From NCBI GenBank assembly GCA_029876055.1, contig CM056874.1:1984001-2048000 (forward strand): a stretch of 64,000 bases of DNA, given 5' to 3'. The notes beneath the pieces were generated by a model that was not told the origin of the DNA, made no database searches, and saw only the letters and a program-made list of their open reading frames with translations. The stretch comes from Madurella fahalii (taxonomy: Eukaryota > Ascomycota > Sordariomycetes > Sordariales). Positions 9,676-18,507 of the stretch are shown here, in pieces. The translations under genes and the position numbers were made by a program. Positions within the stretch are counted from its first letter, which is position 1, and the number at the start of each line of letters is the position of its first letter.

Positions 9676-10809
9676 CTAATAGAGGGTCTCCCTCTATAGG
9701 ACTTCTTGCAGCTCTCAAGGATTTCTCGCAGCTCTCAAGCAGCGAACTCAATCCTGCCTAGCAGAGGGGCTCCCTCCTGCATAGGACTTCTTGCGGCTCT
9801 CAAGTAGCGATAACGTAGCTCCTAGACGTAAGCTAATCATAGGCAGTATACTGCCCTGCTGCAAGCACTTGGACAATCGAAACAGAAAGTAGTCAGGCCT
9901 GACTAAATAGTACGTTACTCGACGATTGAAGGAACTGCTTCTTATATTACATCATCTTTCTTCTCTTGCATTTTTGCGTGGTCCTAGCGCGTGCGGGGTA
10001 GCTGCGTAGCTTGGTAGCTGAACTTTGCGAATAACGTTATCTTGATGCTCGGTAGGCTGGCTGAATCTTCGAAGGTGCTCCCAAGCTCTCTTGTTCTCTG
10101 GTGTAGTCGCTGCATCTAAGGTGCTTCGAAGAAGCGAAGATCGTAGTGCTGGCGGTGGCAGAAAGCGTAAAAGGGATGCAGGGACTGCGCAACGTCTGTA
10201 ATAGCTTCTAAGCTAAGAAGTCGCTATTCGTAAGCTGCGCGCTCCTTCAAGCGAATCTCCTGACGGTCTCCTGCCCTGAGGGTAGAGAGTTCAACGTGTC
10301 AGATCGAAAATTGGGATTGCTGTGAGAAAAGGAGAGTGAAAGGATGATTCGCATTGAAGGAGCGGCGTCTGCGCAGCTATCGCTTCTAAGGAGGTGGTAG
10401 GTGACAGTGTTGAACTCTGAACGTTCCAAAACTTCCGGCGAAGCCGGTAATTTATATGCCCCTGACCCTAGCAGTGCCCCGCCTGCACCTGACACCCTCC
10501 TGCACCTGACAAGGACCTACTAGACCAGAAGGCCGTAGGTGGGGAGGTAAAGCAGGAAATGCGATCGGGTGGTATTGGTGTAGGAGGGGATCGTACTAAA
10601 GTTCGGTGCTGTAGTGTGTGCGGCAAGCCTGGCCATAATGCCCGTACTTGCTAGGAGGGTGCAGAATTATCTGATTCAACTGCTTCTGATGTAATTATAG
10701 TTAGTTCCTAGTGTTGTTGTGTTGTAATTGAAGATAGTATTTGTAGGGTAGTGGAAAAGCCACGACTCGCTGATACCCACGACTCGCTGATAATATACGT
10801 TACTTAATG

Positions 10810-11549
10810 TTGCGAATTATGCTACCGACTTGCTCTTTGCTTAGAAGAAAAGTACAAGTATTTCGGCCTCGATAAAACATCTTGTGAAGTCGATACTAGA
10901 TAGTTTTCTTGCCTGCATGTAAAGGGGTTGTTCTGGGAACACGTTGAGGGAGATGGACCACGATGTCTTGATACCGAAAAGACCTGGACCAGCGGGCGAT
11001 ATCTTGGTGAACAGCCTCCTATCAATTACACAGAGACTGATCCTTGCGGATCAGAAGTGCCCCGCGTGAGAGAGTTCCCTCACGGGGTTCTTATCTATCC
11101 TGTATCGTGACATCATCCAGCATCATTCGGCGGGTCCTCCTGACCTTCGTCTGGAGACTCTCGTTACACTGCAGAACCCAAGTTGAAGCGGTTGATTAGA
11201 TAATAAGCGTCGTTGCGCACTCTAGAGACCTTGATTTCGATGAAGACGATAAATCGGTGCTATTCTTTACCTTCACCTTCGACGGTAAGTTCACGAAGGT
11301 GACGGTATCTATCGACTATGGCCTAGAGCACCTTTCGTAGCTATATTACTTGTCTAGTCAGAGAGAATTAATGACTTATAGTCTGTAGTCTGTAGGGCTA
11401 ATACCTATATAAGCGAGTCCGAGTAGCTTGTCCTCGTATCATTGCTAGTCTTCGGGTACGTCCTTAACCGCCTTATGCAATTTCATGATCGTTTGGGCAA
11501 ACTCCAAGAGCGTAATGCTACTGGCAACACATCCGAATTGGTTGGACAT
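10810..11549 (-). pseudogene. relic of a fungal STAND/NLR-type N-terminal domain protein
   Basis: A minus-strand ATG at 11549 opens MSNQFGCVASSITLLEFAQ, followed by a VKDVPED segment, then codons interrupted by TAG/TGA (from 11445) with residues resembling W-x-Y-E-D-K-L-L-G-L-A. This A-S-S-I-x-L-L-E start, a helical stretch and P-x-D-W-x-x-Y-x-x-E/D-L pattern is typical of the N-terminal domain of fungal NACHT/ankyrin (STAND) proteins, which act in non-self recognition. The assignment is from pattern memory. LTR B copy 2 is inserted in it (10918-11168), and I see no NTPase domain downstream. Stops are compatible with RIP of Trp/Gln codons. Confidence 0.4.
10918..11168. mobile_element. LTR family B, copy 2 (solo LTR, 251 bp, TSD CTGCA)
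   Basis: Starts TGTAA and ends TTACA, with identical 5-bp duplications CTGCA at 10913-10917 and 11169-11173. It is the least mutated of the three copies and serves as the reference for copies 1 and 3. It interrupts the minus-strand STAND-like relic. Confidence 0.88.
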
Positions 11550-11945
11550 AACGGTAATGCCAAGCTCCAATAGGCTAGCAAATGTAGCTCTGGAGCGAGA
11601 GACTCGTAAGGTAGTAGGCGGCGGATAGAGGTTTAGTTCAGAGCTTACATCAATGTGATCCCTGGAGTAGGTGGAAAGCGTAGTCGACGACATCGAGATC
11701 AAGGTACCATAAGTATAGACAAGCGTTACTTCTTTATTATTCTCTTTTCTTACCTGCTCTCCTGGAAGGGCACCGCTGCACTTATTAGCAAATATATTCT
11801 ATACCTGTAGCACAATACGAAACAACACCTTATTACTCAGGCGTTTGAAGGCTGCAGTTATACCCAGAGCCTTAAGAACTACCTCTTTAGCTACTTTAGA
11901 CAGCTCTATCAGGCTCGCCAGTCAGGATTGCAGTCCTGACTCTTG
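11550..11945. other. spacer without recognisable gene
   Basis: Upstream side of the STAND-like relic. The minus frame stays open to about 11702 but the start at 11549 fits the family better. Nothing else seen. Confidence 0.4.
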
Positions 11946-12655
11946 TCACACCCTCCCAGCTGCATTAAAAGCCAATAGCAACTTCACAACCTCATATTGC
12001 GATTTTGGCACTAGGCAGCAACACCCCCATGGCATACCCAGATGATCTGCGGTGCCATTGCATCCCGGCAGCACCATTCTACCCAGCAACTCGTCGCACT
12101 CAATTATAGCATAGTCCTCCACGGCAACTAGCACTTAGCAGACGCCGTACAGCACCCGCGCGTACGCCGCCATCAATCTTTAGCGTATATCCCGCGCTTC
12201 TTGGAGATGAAGTCGGCTTGTAGTTCAGTGTCCTCGTCCTTCCGTAGATAGTCGTCCTTAACGGCTAATGCCGTTGCGACATAGAAAAAGTAGGGAGTTG
12301 TCCTGGCTATGATATACCCACATACCTAGTTAGCAACTTAGCTACTAAGCCTTACAATTTACCAAGACATATATAATAGGGCCGCAAACGCGTTTAGTTA
12401 GCTAGGAATAAGATCTACGACACGTTGGTAGAACTAGTAGTTACAAGGCGATATTAGGATTACATCACGATGTAGATGAGAGACGGAACTAAAAACGGAA
12501 TAGTAAAAAGTAAACGGGTACGCGTTCTCCACCGTTTAATCCTCAGATAGCGTCTTGAACACGTAACCCAAGCTCTACTGAGTCAGCAATCTGTACCCAA
12601 AAAAGGTGTGGACCACCCGGTCCAGATTCACATTCTCGCCCTCCCTACAACAACG
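11946..12655 (-). pseudogene. RIP-degraded coding relic, unknown family
   Basis: I do not recognise it. A minus-strand frame reads for about 230 codons and is interrupted only by TAG/TAA codons at positions fitting Trp or Gln, plus an apparent one-base deletion near 12171. Intact stretches include VNLDRVVHTFFGYRLLT (about 12640-12590), SSVSHLHRDVILISPCNY (about 12485-12435) and LRKDEDTELQADFISKKRG (about 12245-12190). The 3' block 12134-11946 is open and ends in TGA. Composition looks like a globular protein, not a transposon protein I know. It is downstream of the kinase N-lobe relic on the same strand, but the join is not in frame and they are probably separate. Confidence 0.5.
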
Positions 12656-12739
12656 ACAGCTTTTGTTCTTCGTTGTGATTCAAAGGGTGCAGTTTCTTGT
12701 CTTCATAGATACCAGTTCTAGGCTCTTCTAAGCAGACAC

Positions 12740-13055
12740 GGAACTTTTAGGGGCAAACTCGTCTACGAGGTGTCGGGATAGATTGAAGATCGACTTCGAT
12801 TCTTGCTTTAAAACGACGGACTTATTCCCGTACCTGAGAGACTATTAGAAATATGATGAAATTGAGAGATGAGGGTATGGAGCTTGTGACATACATGGCT
12901 TTGAAGATGGTGGGGTTGCCATCCTCATTTTTGTGAAGTACTTCGCCTCGGACATACTGGCGACCGGATGCACCCAATATGGTGGATACCATTCTGACGC
13001 TTGCGCGGTAGGTGTAGGGAAGCCGACGGACAGGTTGGGCAAGATGTTTAAACAT
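12740..13055 (-). pseudogene. protein kinase N-terminal fragment
   Basis: An ATG at 13055 starts a basic leader (MFKHLAQPVRR), then GASGRQYVRGEVLHKNEDGN and FKA, then a GTATGT-type intron start near 12893 and, after a possible CAG near 12838, codons for KSVVLKQESKSIFNLSRHL. This matches the N-lobe start of a fungal Ser/Thr kinase family with a G-A-S-G-R-x-Y loop and a V-L-K lysine. The sequence then meets stops near 12745 and no catalytic loop follows. Truncated and non-functional. The family call rests on remembered patterns. Confidence 0.5.
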
Positions 13056-13465
13056 CGAAGCGGAAATTGATCGAAATGAGTTGATTGCGTTGAATGGGAA
13101 CGAACAATGGAGAGATGGTCAACATTGGAAAGCTTTAAGGAGCGGTCAGGATGCTATGACTGCGGCGCCTTACCTCTGGCTTGTATACCCCATGCAGGTT
13201 TTCCCCTCTACAAGTGGCATGCCTTAGAAAGAGGCTCCCATGGCACCCCCGCAACCGCTGAACCCGCCTGGGACAGAAATGTGATTCCCGAAATGCATTG
13301 GCTCAGGTGTCGTAGCACAGGGGTGAGCATGCAGTGTCGACGCAGGGATCTCACATAGAATCACATGTTTGTGACTTTGAAATACTAAAAATGAGCTGAA
13401 TCCCTCTGATTAGCTAAATGCTCTCTTTAACCTAAAAATAAAAGAAAAAAATGAAAAACGAAAAA
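13056..13465. other. intergenic; no gene recognised
   Basis: Upstream side of the kinase fragment. A plus-strand open frame at 13107-13358 has no recognisable motifs and I do not call it. Confidence 0.4.
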
Positions 13466-13560
13466 TAAGAAAAGAGAAAAGAGAAAAGAGAAAAGAGAAA
13501 AGAGAAAAGAGAAAAGAGAAAAGAGAAAAGAGAAAAGAGAAAAGAGAAAAGAGAAAAGAA
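13466..13560. repeat. simple repeat, 7-bp unit GAGAAAA
   Basis: About 13 consecutive units of GAGAAAA. The minus-strand frame across it gives a low-complexity Phe/Ser/Leu peptide that is not a protein. Confidence 0.85.
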
Positions 13561-13647
13561 AGATTCACCGTATCAAATGCAGATGAGTAATGTAGGTCCC
13601 GACTCCGAAATCCGGTTTTACCCGTAAAGAAGACCCCTACCTTGTTT

Positions 13648-13800
13648 CCTCTCCACTTCTGTAGCACACCACCCAGCCAGTAACCAGAACTCCTGCTAGT
13701 ACCAGCATCAAGCGCTGGAAAGATGAATGGGAACTGGCCATGCCCGAAATATGAGTACGAGCACGAATGACACCGGCTGTGGTGGAAGTTCGAGTTTGGG
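13648..13800 (+). repeat. dispersed repeat T, copy 1 (inverted match to 25180-25315)
   Basis: About 150 bp matching the reverse complement of 25180-25315. Shared segments include CACCCAGCCAGTAACCAGAA, AGCATCAAGCGCTGGAAA and AATATGAGTACGAGCACGAATG (the last shown here as an anchor with small differences between copies). The similarity runs through an ATG (13769 here, 25188 in the other copy) and into GTGGAAGTTCGAGTT, so the copies share upstream region and start codon. Confidence 0.75.
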
Positions 13801-14136
13801 GATATACCAGGACAAAACAGCTCCTAGTACCAACGCCGACTAGCTTATTAGTGAAGAGTGACTCTTGCTACGTAGTATAAAGAGCCTGGAACGGCCTACA
13901 ACGATCTCTATTTTGTAAGTGTATTTTTCCTCCCTCTCCGTTTATGATACCTACTGTATATAGATTGCTTTCTACGACAGGGTTACGACCTCTAGCCCTC
14001 ACATACAGACTAGATTCCCGAGCTGATGAAAAAGTACCGCACCTTCATCAAGGAATGCGACTATAACGGCGTATATGCTCCCTCGGATATTCCCAACCGC
14101 GTGTTTCAACTTGCTGCGGTTGCCTTTACTGGGTAT
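13769..14136 (+). pseudogene. degraded coding relic with one intron, unknown family
   Basis: A plus-strand frame starts in the repeat-T similarity (WKFEFGDIPGQ) and continues with TAG stops at Trp-like positions to AYNDLYF. It is followed by a GTAAGT intron (about 13915-13979, ending CGACAG) and an open exon containing PELMKKYRTFIKECDYNG and SDIPNRVFQLAAVAF. The spliced frame and stop type indicate a RIP-damaged gene. I do not recognise the family. The exon runs into repeat R at about 14140. Confidence 0.45.
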
Positions 14137-14164
14137 TGAGTTGGGAAAAACAGTCCCCAGAGGG

Positions 14165-14285
14165 CAGGGTCCCTCTGGTCAGAGGGACACAGTTGCTAGG
14201 ATGGTGCCCCGGGGGCTGTAACTTGCCGTGGGCCCATTTTTCTTTTGCACCATAAGTAGGCCGCCCTGGCCATTGCTCCTTAGAC
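14165..14285 (-). repeat. dispersed repeat R, fragment 1
   Basis: The reverse complement matches 29691-29815: shared ATGGCC...GGCGGCCT, GTGCAAA, ATGGG and GCACCATCC...CTCCCTCTGAC. Its edge carries a perfect palindromic TCCCTCTGGTCAGAGGGA, echoed by CTCCCTCTGACCAGAGGGAG at about 14363-14382. Confidence 0.6.
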
Positions 14286-14420
14286 GGGATAATCAATTCG
14301 GTACTCTTTTCCATACCTATTGCAGGCTCAATTGACGAGCTTTCTTTGCGTACAAAGTGATCTCCCTCTGACCAGAGGGAGCTCTATCTGTATATGCTGT
14401 CTTGACCTTATTTAGGTTGC

Positions 14421-14552
14421 AGAGACTCGATTTGTGGTGGTATCGCCTGGCCCGTCTTGTCTATCTTGTCTGTCTGGCAATTGCCCATCTTTGCCCTCCC
14501 CTTTGTTCTAGTTGGTATGTGGGTGTAGATGTGTGTTTCTGCATTATTTCAA
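14421..14552 (+). repeat. dispersed repeat S, copy 1
   Basis: Matches the reverse complement of about 29413-29555. Anchors shared by both are TCGCCTGGCC, TATCTTGTCTGTCTGGCA and GGTATGTGGGTGT...GATGTGTGTTTCTGCA. The right edge abuts the decayed LTR B copy 3. Confidence 0.7.
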
Positions 14553-14775
14553 TATTAAAGGAGATAGATCATAATATCTTAATACCGGAAGATCTTAACT
14601 AGGAGGCGATATCTTATAAGCAGCCTTCTATTGTTATGGAGAGACTTATCTTTACAGATTAGAAGTCTTTAGCGTGAGAGGGTTTCCTACGGGGTTCTTA
14701 TCTACCTAGTATCACGATATTATCTAGTATTATTCGGTTGGTCTTCCTAGTCCTTGTTCGGAGACTCCTATTACA
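14551..14775. mobile_element. LTR family B, copy 3, heavily mutated and 5'-truncated
   Basis: Aligns along its length with copies 1 and 2 from AGGGAGATGG to the TTACA end at 14771-14775, but with many C-to-T and G-to-A transitions; for example GATGTCTTGATACC reads AATATCTTAATACC. The first 25-30 bp of the LTR are missing and no target duplication is visible. It is the oldest of the three by RIP load. Confidence 0.8.
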
Positions 14776-14959
14776 GCTCCTCCCTACAGATATAGCTGGC
14801 AAGCAGGACTCAACGAAAATGGACCGGGGTCGGTATATATGCTGCTAAAACAACTTTCTAAGCTGCAAGCGCTGTTGCACTTAGATATAGCAGACCGATG
14901 CCCTCCACCGGACTGCCACGAACATCGCTGTAGCCTCTACATACCGAGGACGTTTCGGG

Positions 14960-15655
14960 CGCTATGTATAGCGATCAAGATGCTGGTGACGCACAGCCTG
15001 GTGAAATTCCTTTTGTGGTAGATGGAGATGCGTCTGAGGAGGTGTCGGCGCAGGAGTTCGGGGAGATTGGCGCTACAGCTGTGATTGAAGACGATGAGTA
15101 GGCCGTCTGTGGAGGGGAGGAGGCGAGCTAGGGGTTGACGATTTTACCCCTGATCGCTCCGCCAAGCCCCTCGGGAGACCTCTTCCCAGGCCACGTCACT
15201 CTTGGATCCGCATCGCGGAGGGGCTCGTTGCTAGCTCGGGTTGCGTGGCAGCACCGAGGACTGGCGGCTTTTACATTGAGGATAAATATGGAAATATAAA
15301 GTCACTTCTCAGCCGAGACATAGTCTCAGACGATATTTACGCTAACCGGGTTATGAACACGAATCTCGAATAACGGCACGCTTCGCAGCTCAGTATCCTA
15401 CTGCTCTAGGCACCGTATCACGGTCAGTAGCTCCTGATGGTGTTCGTAGTGCATTATGCTAGAAGTCCCGTCAGAAAAGCACTCTGGACCGGGCGCCAAC
15501 GCCTTGACCCGGGTGAATGCATCCGTCTATACCAGATGTCAACCCAAAGGGGTAGACTTCTCCAAGGTCTCTAGTTTGCCCCGCGACTATCAGGGCAGCA
15601 GCCCGTATCAACTGAAGCTTACTAGTACATAGCTCGCAACTGAAGGGCGCGCAAT
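14960..15655 (+). pseudogene. degraded coding relic, unknown family
   Basis: Coding-like plus-strand frames. The first (14968-15100) is acidic, containing EIPFVVDGDASEEVSAQEF and IEDDE. After a frame change near 15120 a second frame is open to 15370, containing VDDFTPDRSAKPLGRPLPR, HSWIRIAEGLVAS and GGFYIEDKYGNIKSLLSRD. It then continues with scattered TAG/TAA stops to about 15650. The stop pattern again suits RIP of Trp/Gln. I do not recognise the product. Confidence 0.4.
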
Positions 15656-16157
15656 TTTGTGGCCAGGTACGGGACTGGGCGAGTAGGGTGGTGCCTTAGG
15701 TACGTGAAAGGCTCGCAGCGCCTCCTTGCAAGCACCACTGCCCCCTACCCCCCCGGCGTACCCTGAAAGACCAAGAACGCTACCGGCTCTCGGTCAACGC
15801 GAAAACAGGTGATCTGAGTCACATATTGATGGGAAGATAGTCAGGGTGTCAAGCACGGAGCTGCTTTCTGGGGCTTAGGTTCCCGAGACCACGGGTCATC
15901 AGGGAGCGGCGAATTTTAGCACCTCGATCGAAGAAACGGATATAAGTGGCGATGTAGGGTTAGCTGGCGCAGAAAGACGAGATGAGCGACACCTTGGTCA
16001 AGCAGGACGCTCCCGCCCTGCACTTCGTACATCCTTTGGGGCGTCTGTCAGGCGCCAATGACGCAGTGCCTAACGACACCGGACCACTCACTAATCTCTT
16101 TTTGTCGTCGGCACGTGCGACGGCCTTTCTAGGTGTCAGGGAAGCTATTGCTGCTGC
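15656..16157. other. intergenic; no gene recognised
   Basis: 3' flank of the FHA-kinase relic and of the relic at 14960-15655. No coding or repeat signal seen. Confidence 0.4.
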
Positions 16158-18188
16158 TCACTCTCCCAACCAGTCTGGCAGGATATCCTTAGTCTCTTCA
16201 GCCCGTTCTAGACCGACCTTGGCCAGAGATCTCGGCATGGCCTGGTTGCTGCTGCTCCCCCCACTAGGACTAGGCTCGTCCATCATCTCTGCAATGGTGC
16301 TGCCGACTTGGAGCTTGTCCCTCAACCAGTTGGTATGGTAATAGCGTGCGTTTCCGTTCGTCAGATGACGCTTGGAGCGGCGGAGGTCGGACGCCGACGA
16401 CGGAGAGTCGGAGGCTGTCGGTTGCGGCCGACGGCGCTTACTAGTCTGGGCGGTAGGGGGCTCAGGAGCGCCGGACCGGAGACGTCTCACAGTCTCGGCA
16501 GCTAGTGAAGTAAGCGAGGACGAACTTTCATCGAGACGTGCTGTCCCATGGCCGCCGCCTCTGTCTCTGTCCCCTTCATGGTCACTCGACACCCGCGATG
16601 CCTGCGATGAACGCTGCGTTGAGGCGAGGTCAGGCTTCGGCGCTGCTTTGCGACACTCTTTCGCAGTGCTGCGAGACGGTGCGTCGATTATCAACATCTC
16701 GTTGGCTAGAAAGTCGGCCAAGGTCGATACGTCCTCCATGTGCAGCTTTTCGACGATGGCCTGACACCATCCAGGACCTTCAGCACCGAAGCCAAATTCG
16801 TACACCATGACGCCGAGGGACCATATGTCGACAGCGCTCGTGTAAGGGTCTCTCTTAGCACGATGCCGGGTAGCCGTGTTGACCTGAATCTCGGGTGCGA
16901 GGTAAAGTTCGGTTCCGCACCGCGTCCGCAGCTCGTGGCCGTCTTTAGAGTGACCAAAGTCAGTAAGCTTGATGTGGATATGGTCGGCAGTGCGATGTTG
17001 AACCAGGATATTAGCCGGTTTAATATCGCGGTGGATGATGGGCGGGTCAAGTTCGTGAAGATACGCCAGTGCCGCAAGCCCTTGATCCAGGATCATGAGG
17101 ACCTCGGCGGGTGAGAATTGTAACACTTTACTCTGCCAATGCAAGGTCCTGCCCGGCACATATTCGAGGTCCAGGGTAGGCAAAGATGATCGAGAAGTCG
17201 TCAGCGACCAAGCGCACGATGTGCTCCTATCAGATGGTCAGGCATTCATATTTGACTGGCCGTCAAGGCCCAGCATGCCGCTTACATACGAGATCCTACG
17301 CAACAGCCGGGCCTCTTGCCTCCACCTCTCGAGGTCGCAGTACGCGCCGTCTGCCGGCTACTTGCGGGCATAGTCAACACCGGTGCTCACGTTGGAAACG
17401 CGCGTCACAACGGCAAAGGCACCCTAACCAAGCGTCTTACGCCTAAGCCAGATGGCGCCTTCGCTCGGTGTTTGCACGCCTGTGTCGACGCCGGCGGTTG
17501 ATTCGCCGCCGTCCAGGCCGAGCCCCGTCAATGGAAGTTCATGCGGGTCGACCGTGGCGCCCTGCCGGAACTGTGCTACTCTGGTGCGGTAATCCTCGGA
17601 GTGATGATCACGGGGCGGGACGACGGTCCGGAAGCAGAGGTTGTCGTGCAGGTAGATCAGGATTTCCTGGCGGCTATCGGTGCGATCGGCGAAGTCAGTG
17701 CCGCTAAGAATCCAGGTGAAATGCCGACGCTTCTCCCGTCCTTTACCGTTGTTGGTGACGGCAGTGCCGTCCACCCGCTTACCTGTGCCCGCGTCGACAT
17801 CGCGCACATCCATCAGTACGAGACGGTCGTGCGCATCGAAGCAGATGAGACACTGAAATCCACTGATGCCCTTCACGTCGCGGGCTTTGGGCAGGCGGAT
17901 ATCGCAGCCCTCGGAGGTTCCCAAGGCGAAGCCAGACCGCAGTTTCCGACGATGATCAAATCTCAGCTGGAGCCCGGGGTACGCCGCCCATGGAGACAGA
18001 TTTCCAGCGTCATCTTCGTCAGGCTCAGGCGTCTGGGACCAGTCACACTGACTCGTATCCTCGTGCAGCTGAAGCTGGCGGGGAACGAAAAATGGAGCAT
18101 TGTGGGGCATTCGGACCGTTGTCATCGCAGCATCCGTGGGCGTGTCAACAATGGGGTATAGCGTGACAATGATATTGGGGTCGTCCAT
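16158..18188 (-). pseudogene. FHA-domain Ser/Thr protein kinase, disrupted
   Basis: Starts at MDDPNII (ATG at 18188). An FHA-like domain spans roughly residues 84-145 (SGFALGTSEGCDIRLPKA), which would bind phosphothreonine. The kinase follows: glycine loop L-G-stop-G-A-F-A-V-V, an intron at 17285-17227, HIVRL, then catalytic IIHRDIKPANILV, LTDFGHSK, GTELYLAPE and DIWSLGVMVYEFG. The tail is Ser/Arg-rich and ends at 16158. Three lesions break it: TAG at 17426-17424 in the middle position of the G-x-G loop (Gln in a working LGQG), TAG at 17360-17358, and a frame change near 17190 before LPTLDLEYVPG. The first two fit CAG to TAG. It is divergent from the DUF7924 gene, with 319 bp between the starts. 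Unannotated introns cannot be fully excluded but do not explain the stop inside the loop. Confidence 0.8.
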
Positions 18189-18507
18189 TATGTCAAAGAC
18201 GTGCCCCACTAACTGATACCACGACAGCAAAGGGATCGGGAGGGAAGGTGTGAGGAGATGGCTTTTGCTAGTAGCTTTGAAACATTCACGAACCAGTGTG
18301 TCGTCGAGTCGGCTGGTTCCAGGCGCGTTCAGGAACCATCGCGGGGTTGCGCGACGGCACGTGATGCAATCCCACCAACCCCATTCATCCATTCATCGTT
18401 GGACAACCTGGTCACGTCATCATCTTTTGCAACAAACTGTCAGCGCAAGCATTTCAGAGACCGTAACCAAGCGCGAGAAGAATGAAGACGAACTCAACGC
18501 TGGCAGT
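18189..18507. promoter_or_regulatory. shared upstream region of two divergent relic genes
   Basis: 319 bp between the start of the FHA-kinase relic (minus) and that of the DUF7924 relic (plus). No specific sites identified. Confidence 0.4.

Larger units (their letters stand above)
7725..10511. mobile_element. complete 2,787-bp non-autonomous LTR element with tandem-repeat interior
   Basis: Two 215-bp LTRs (7725-7939 and 10297-10511) with ends TGTCAG and CTGACA differ at two sites only, both RIP-type transitions; one changes the end of the 5' LTR to CTGATA. A 5-bp target duplication AGGAC lies at 7720-7724 and 10512-10516, inside the Fot1-type transposase. The interior (7940-10296) shows no gag or pol and consists largely of two tandem-repeat arrays, so the element resembles a TRIM/LARD-type non-autonomous retroelement mobilised in trans. 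A TATA-like AATTTATAT is present in the LTR near 7878. A purine-rich GAGGGTAGAGAG just before the 3' LTR could be a polypurine tract. I could not assign a primer-binding site. Confidence 0.88.
7261..10654 (+). pseudogene. Fot1/pogo-type DDE transposase, C-terminal relic, split by an LTR element
   Basis: C-terminal part of a Tc1/mariner-superfamily (Fot1/pogo) transposase, in two blocks: 7263-7724 and 10517-10651, then TAG at 10652. Block 1 carries family-typical stretches such as NIQGGFAGAGLI, LSKLDIKLRT and SLRKANEALSK. Block 2 ends in a CCHC knuckle, CSVCGKPGHNARTC, common at the C-terminus of fungal Fot1 transposases. The insertion 7725-10511 plus one AGGAC copy separates them, and removing these rejoins the codons exactly in phase. 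The DDE catalytic core is missing: the sequence starts abruptly at the end of LTR B copy 1. Two tandem copies of a CCACGACTCGCTGATA motif at about 10760-10792 may belong to the old 3' end. Confidence 0.85.

Noticed and set aside
13410..13667. Minus-strand 85-codon frame rich in FSFLFSL repeats.
   Set aside because: Translation of the GAGAAAA simple repeat.
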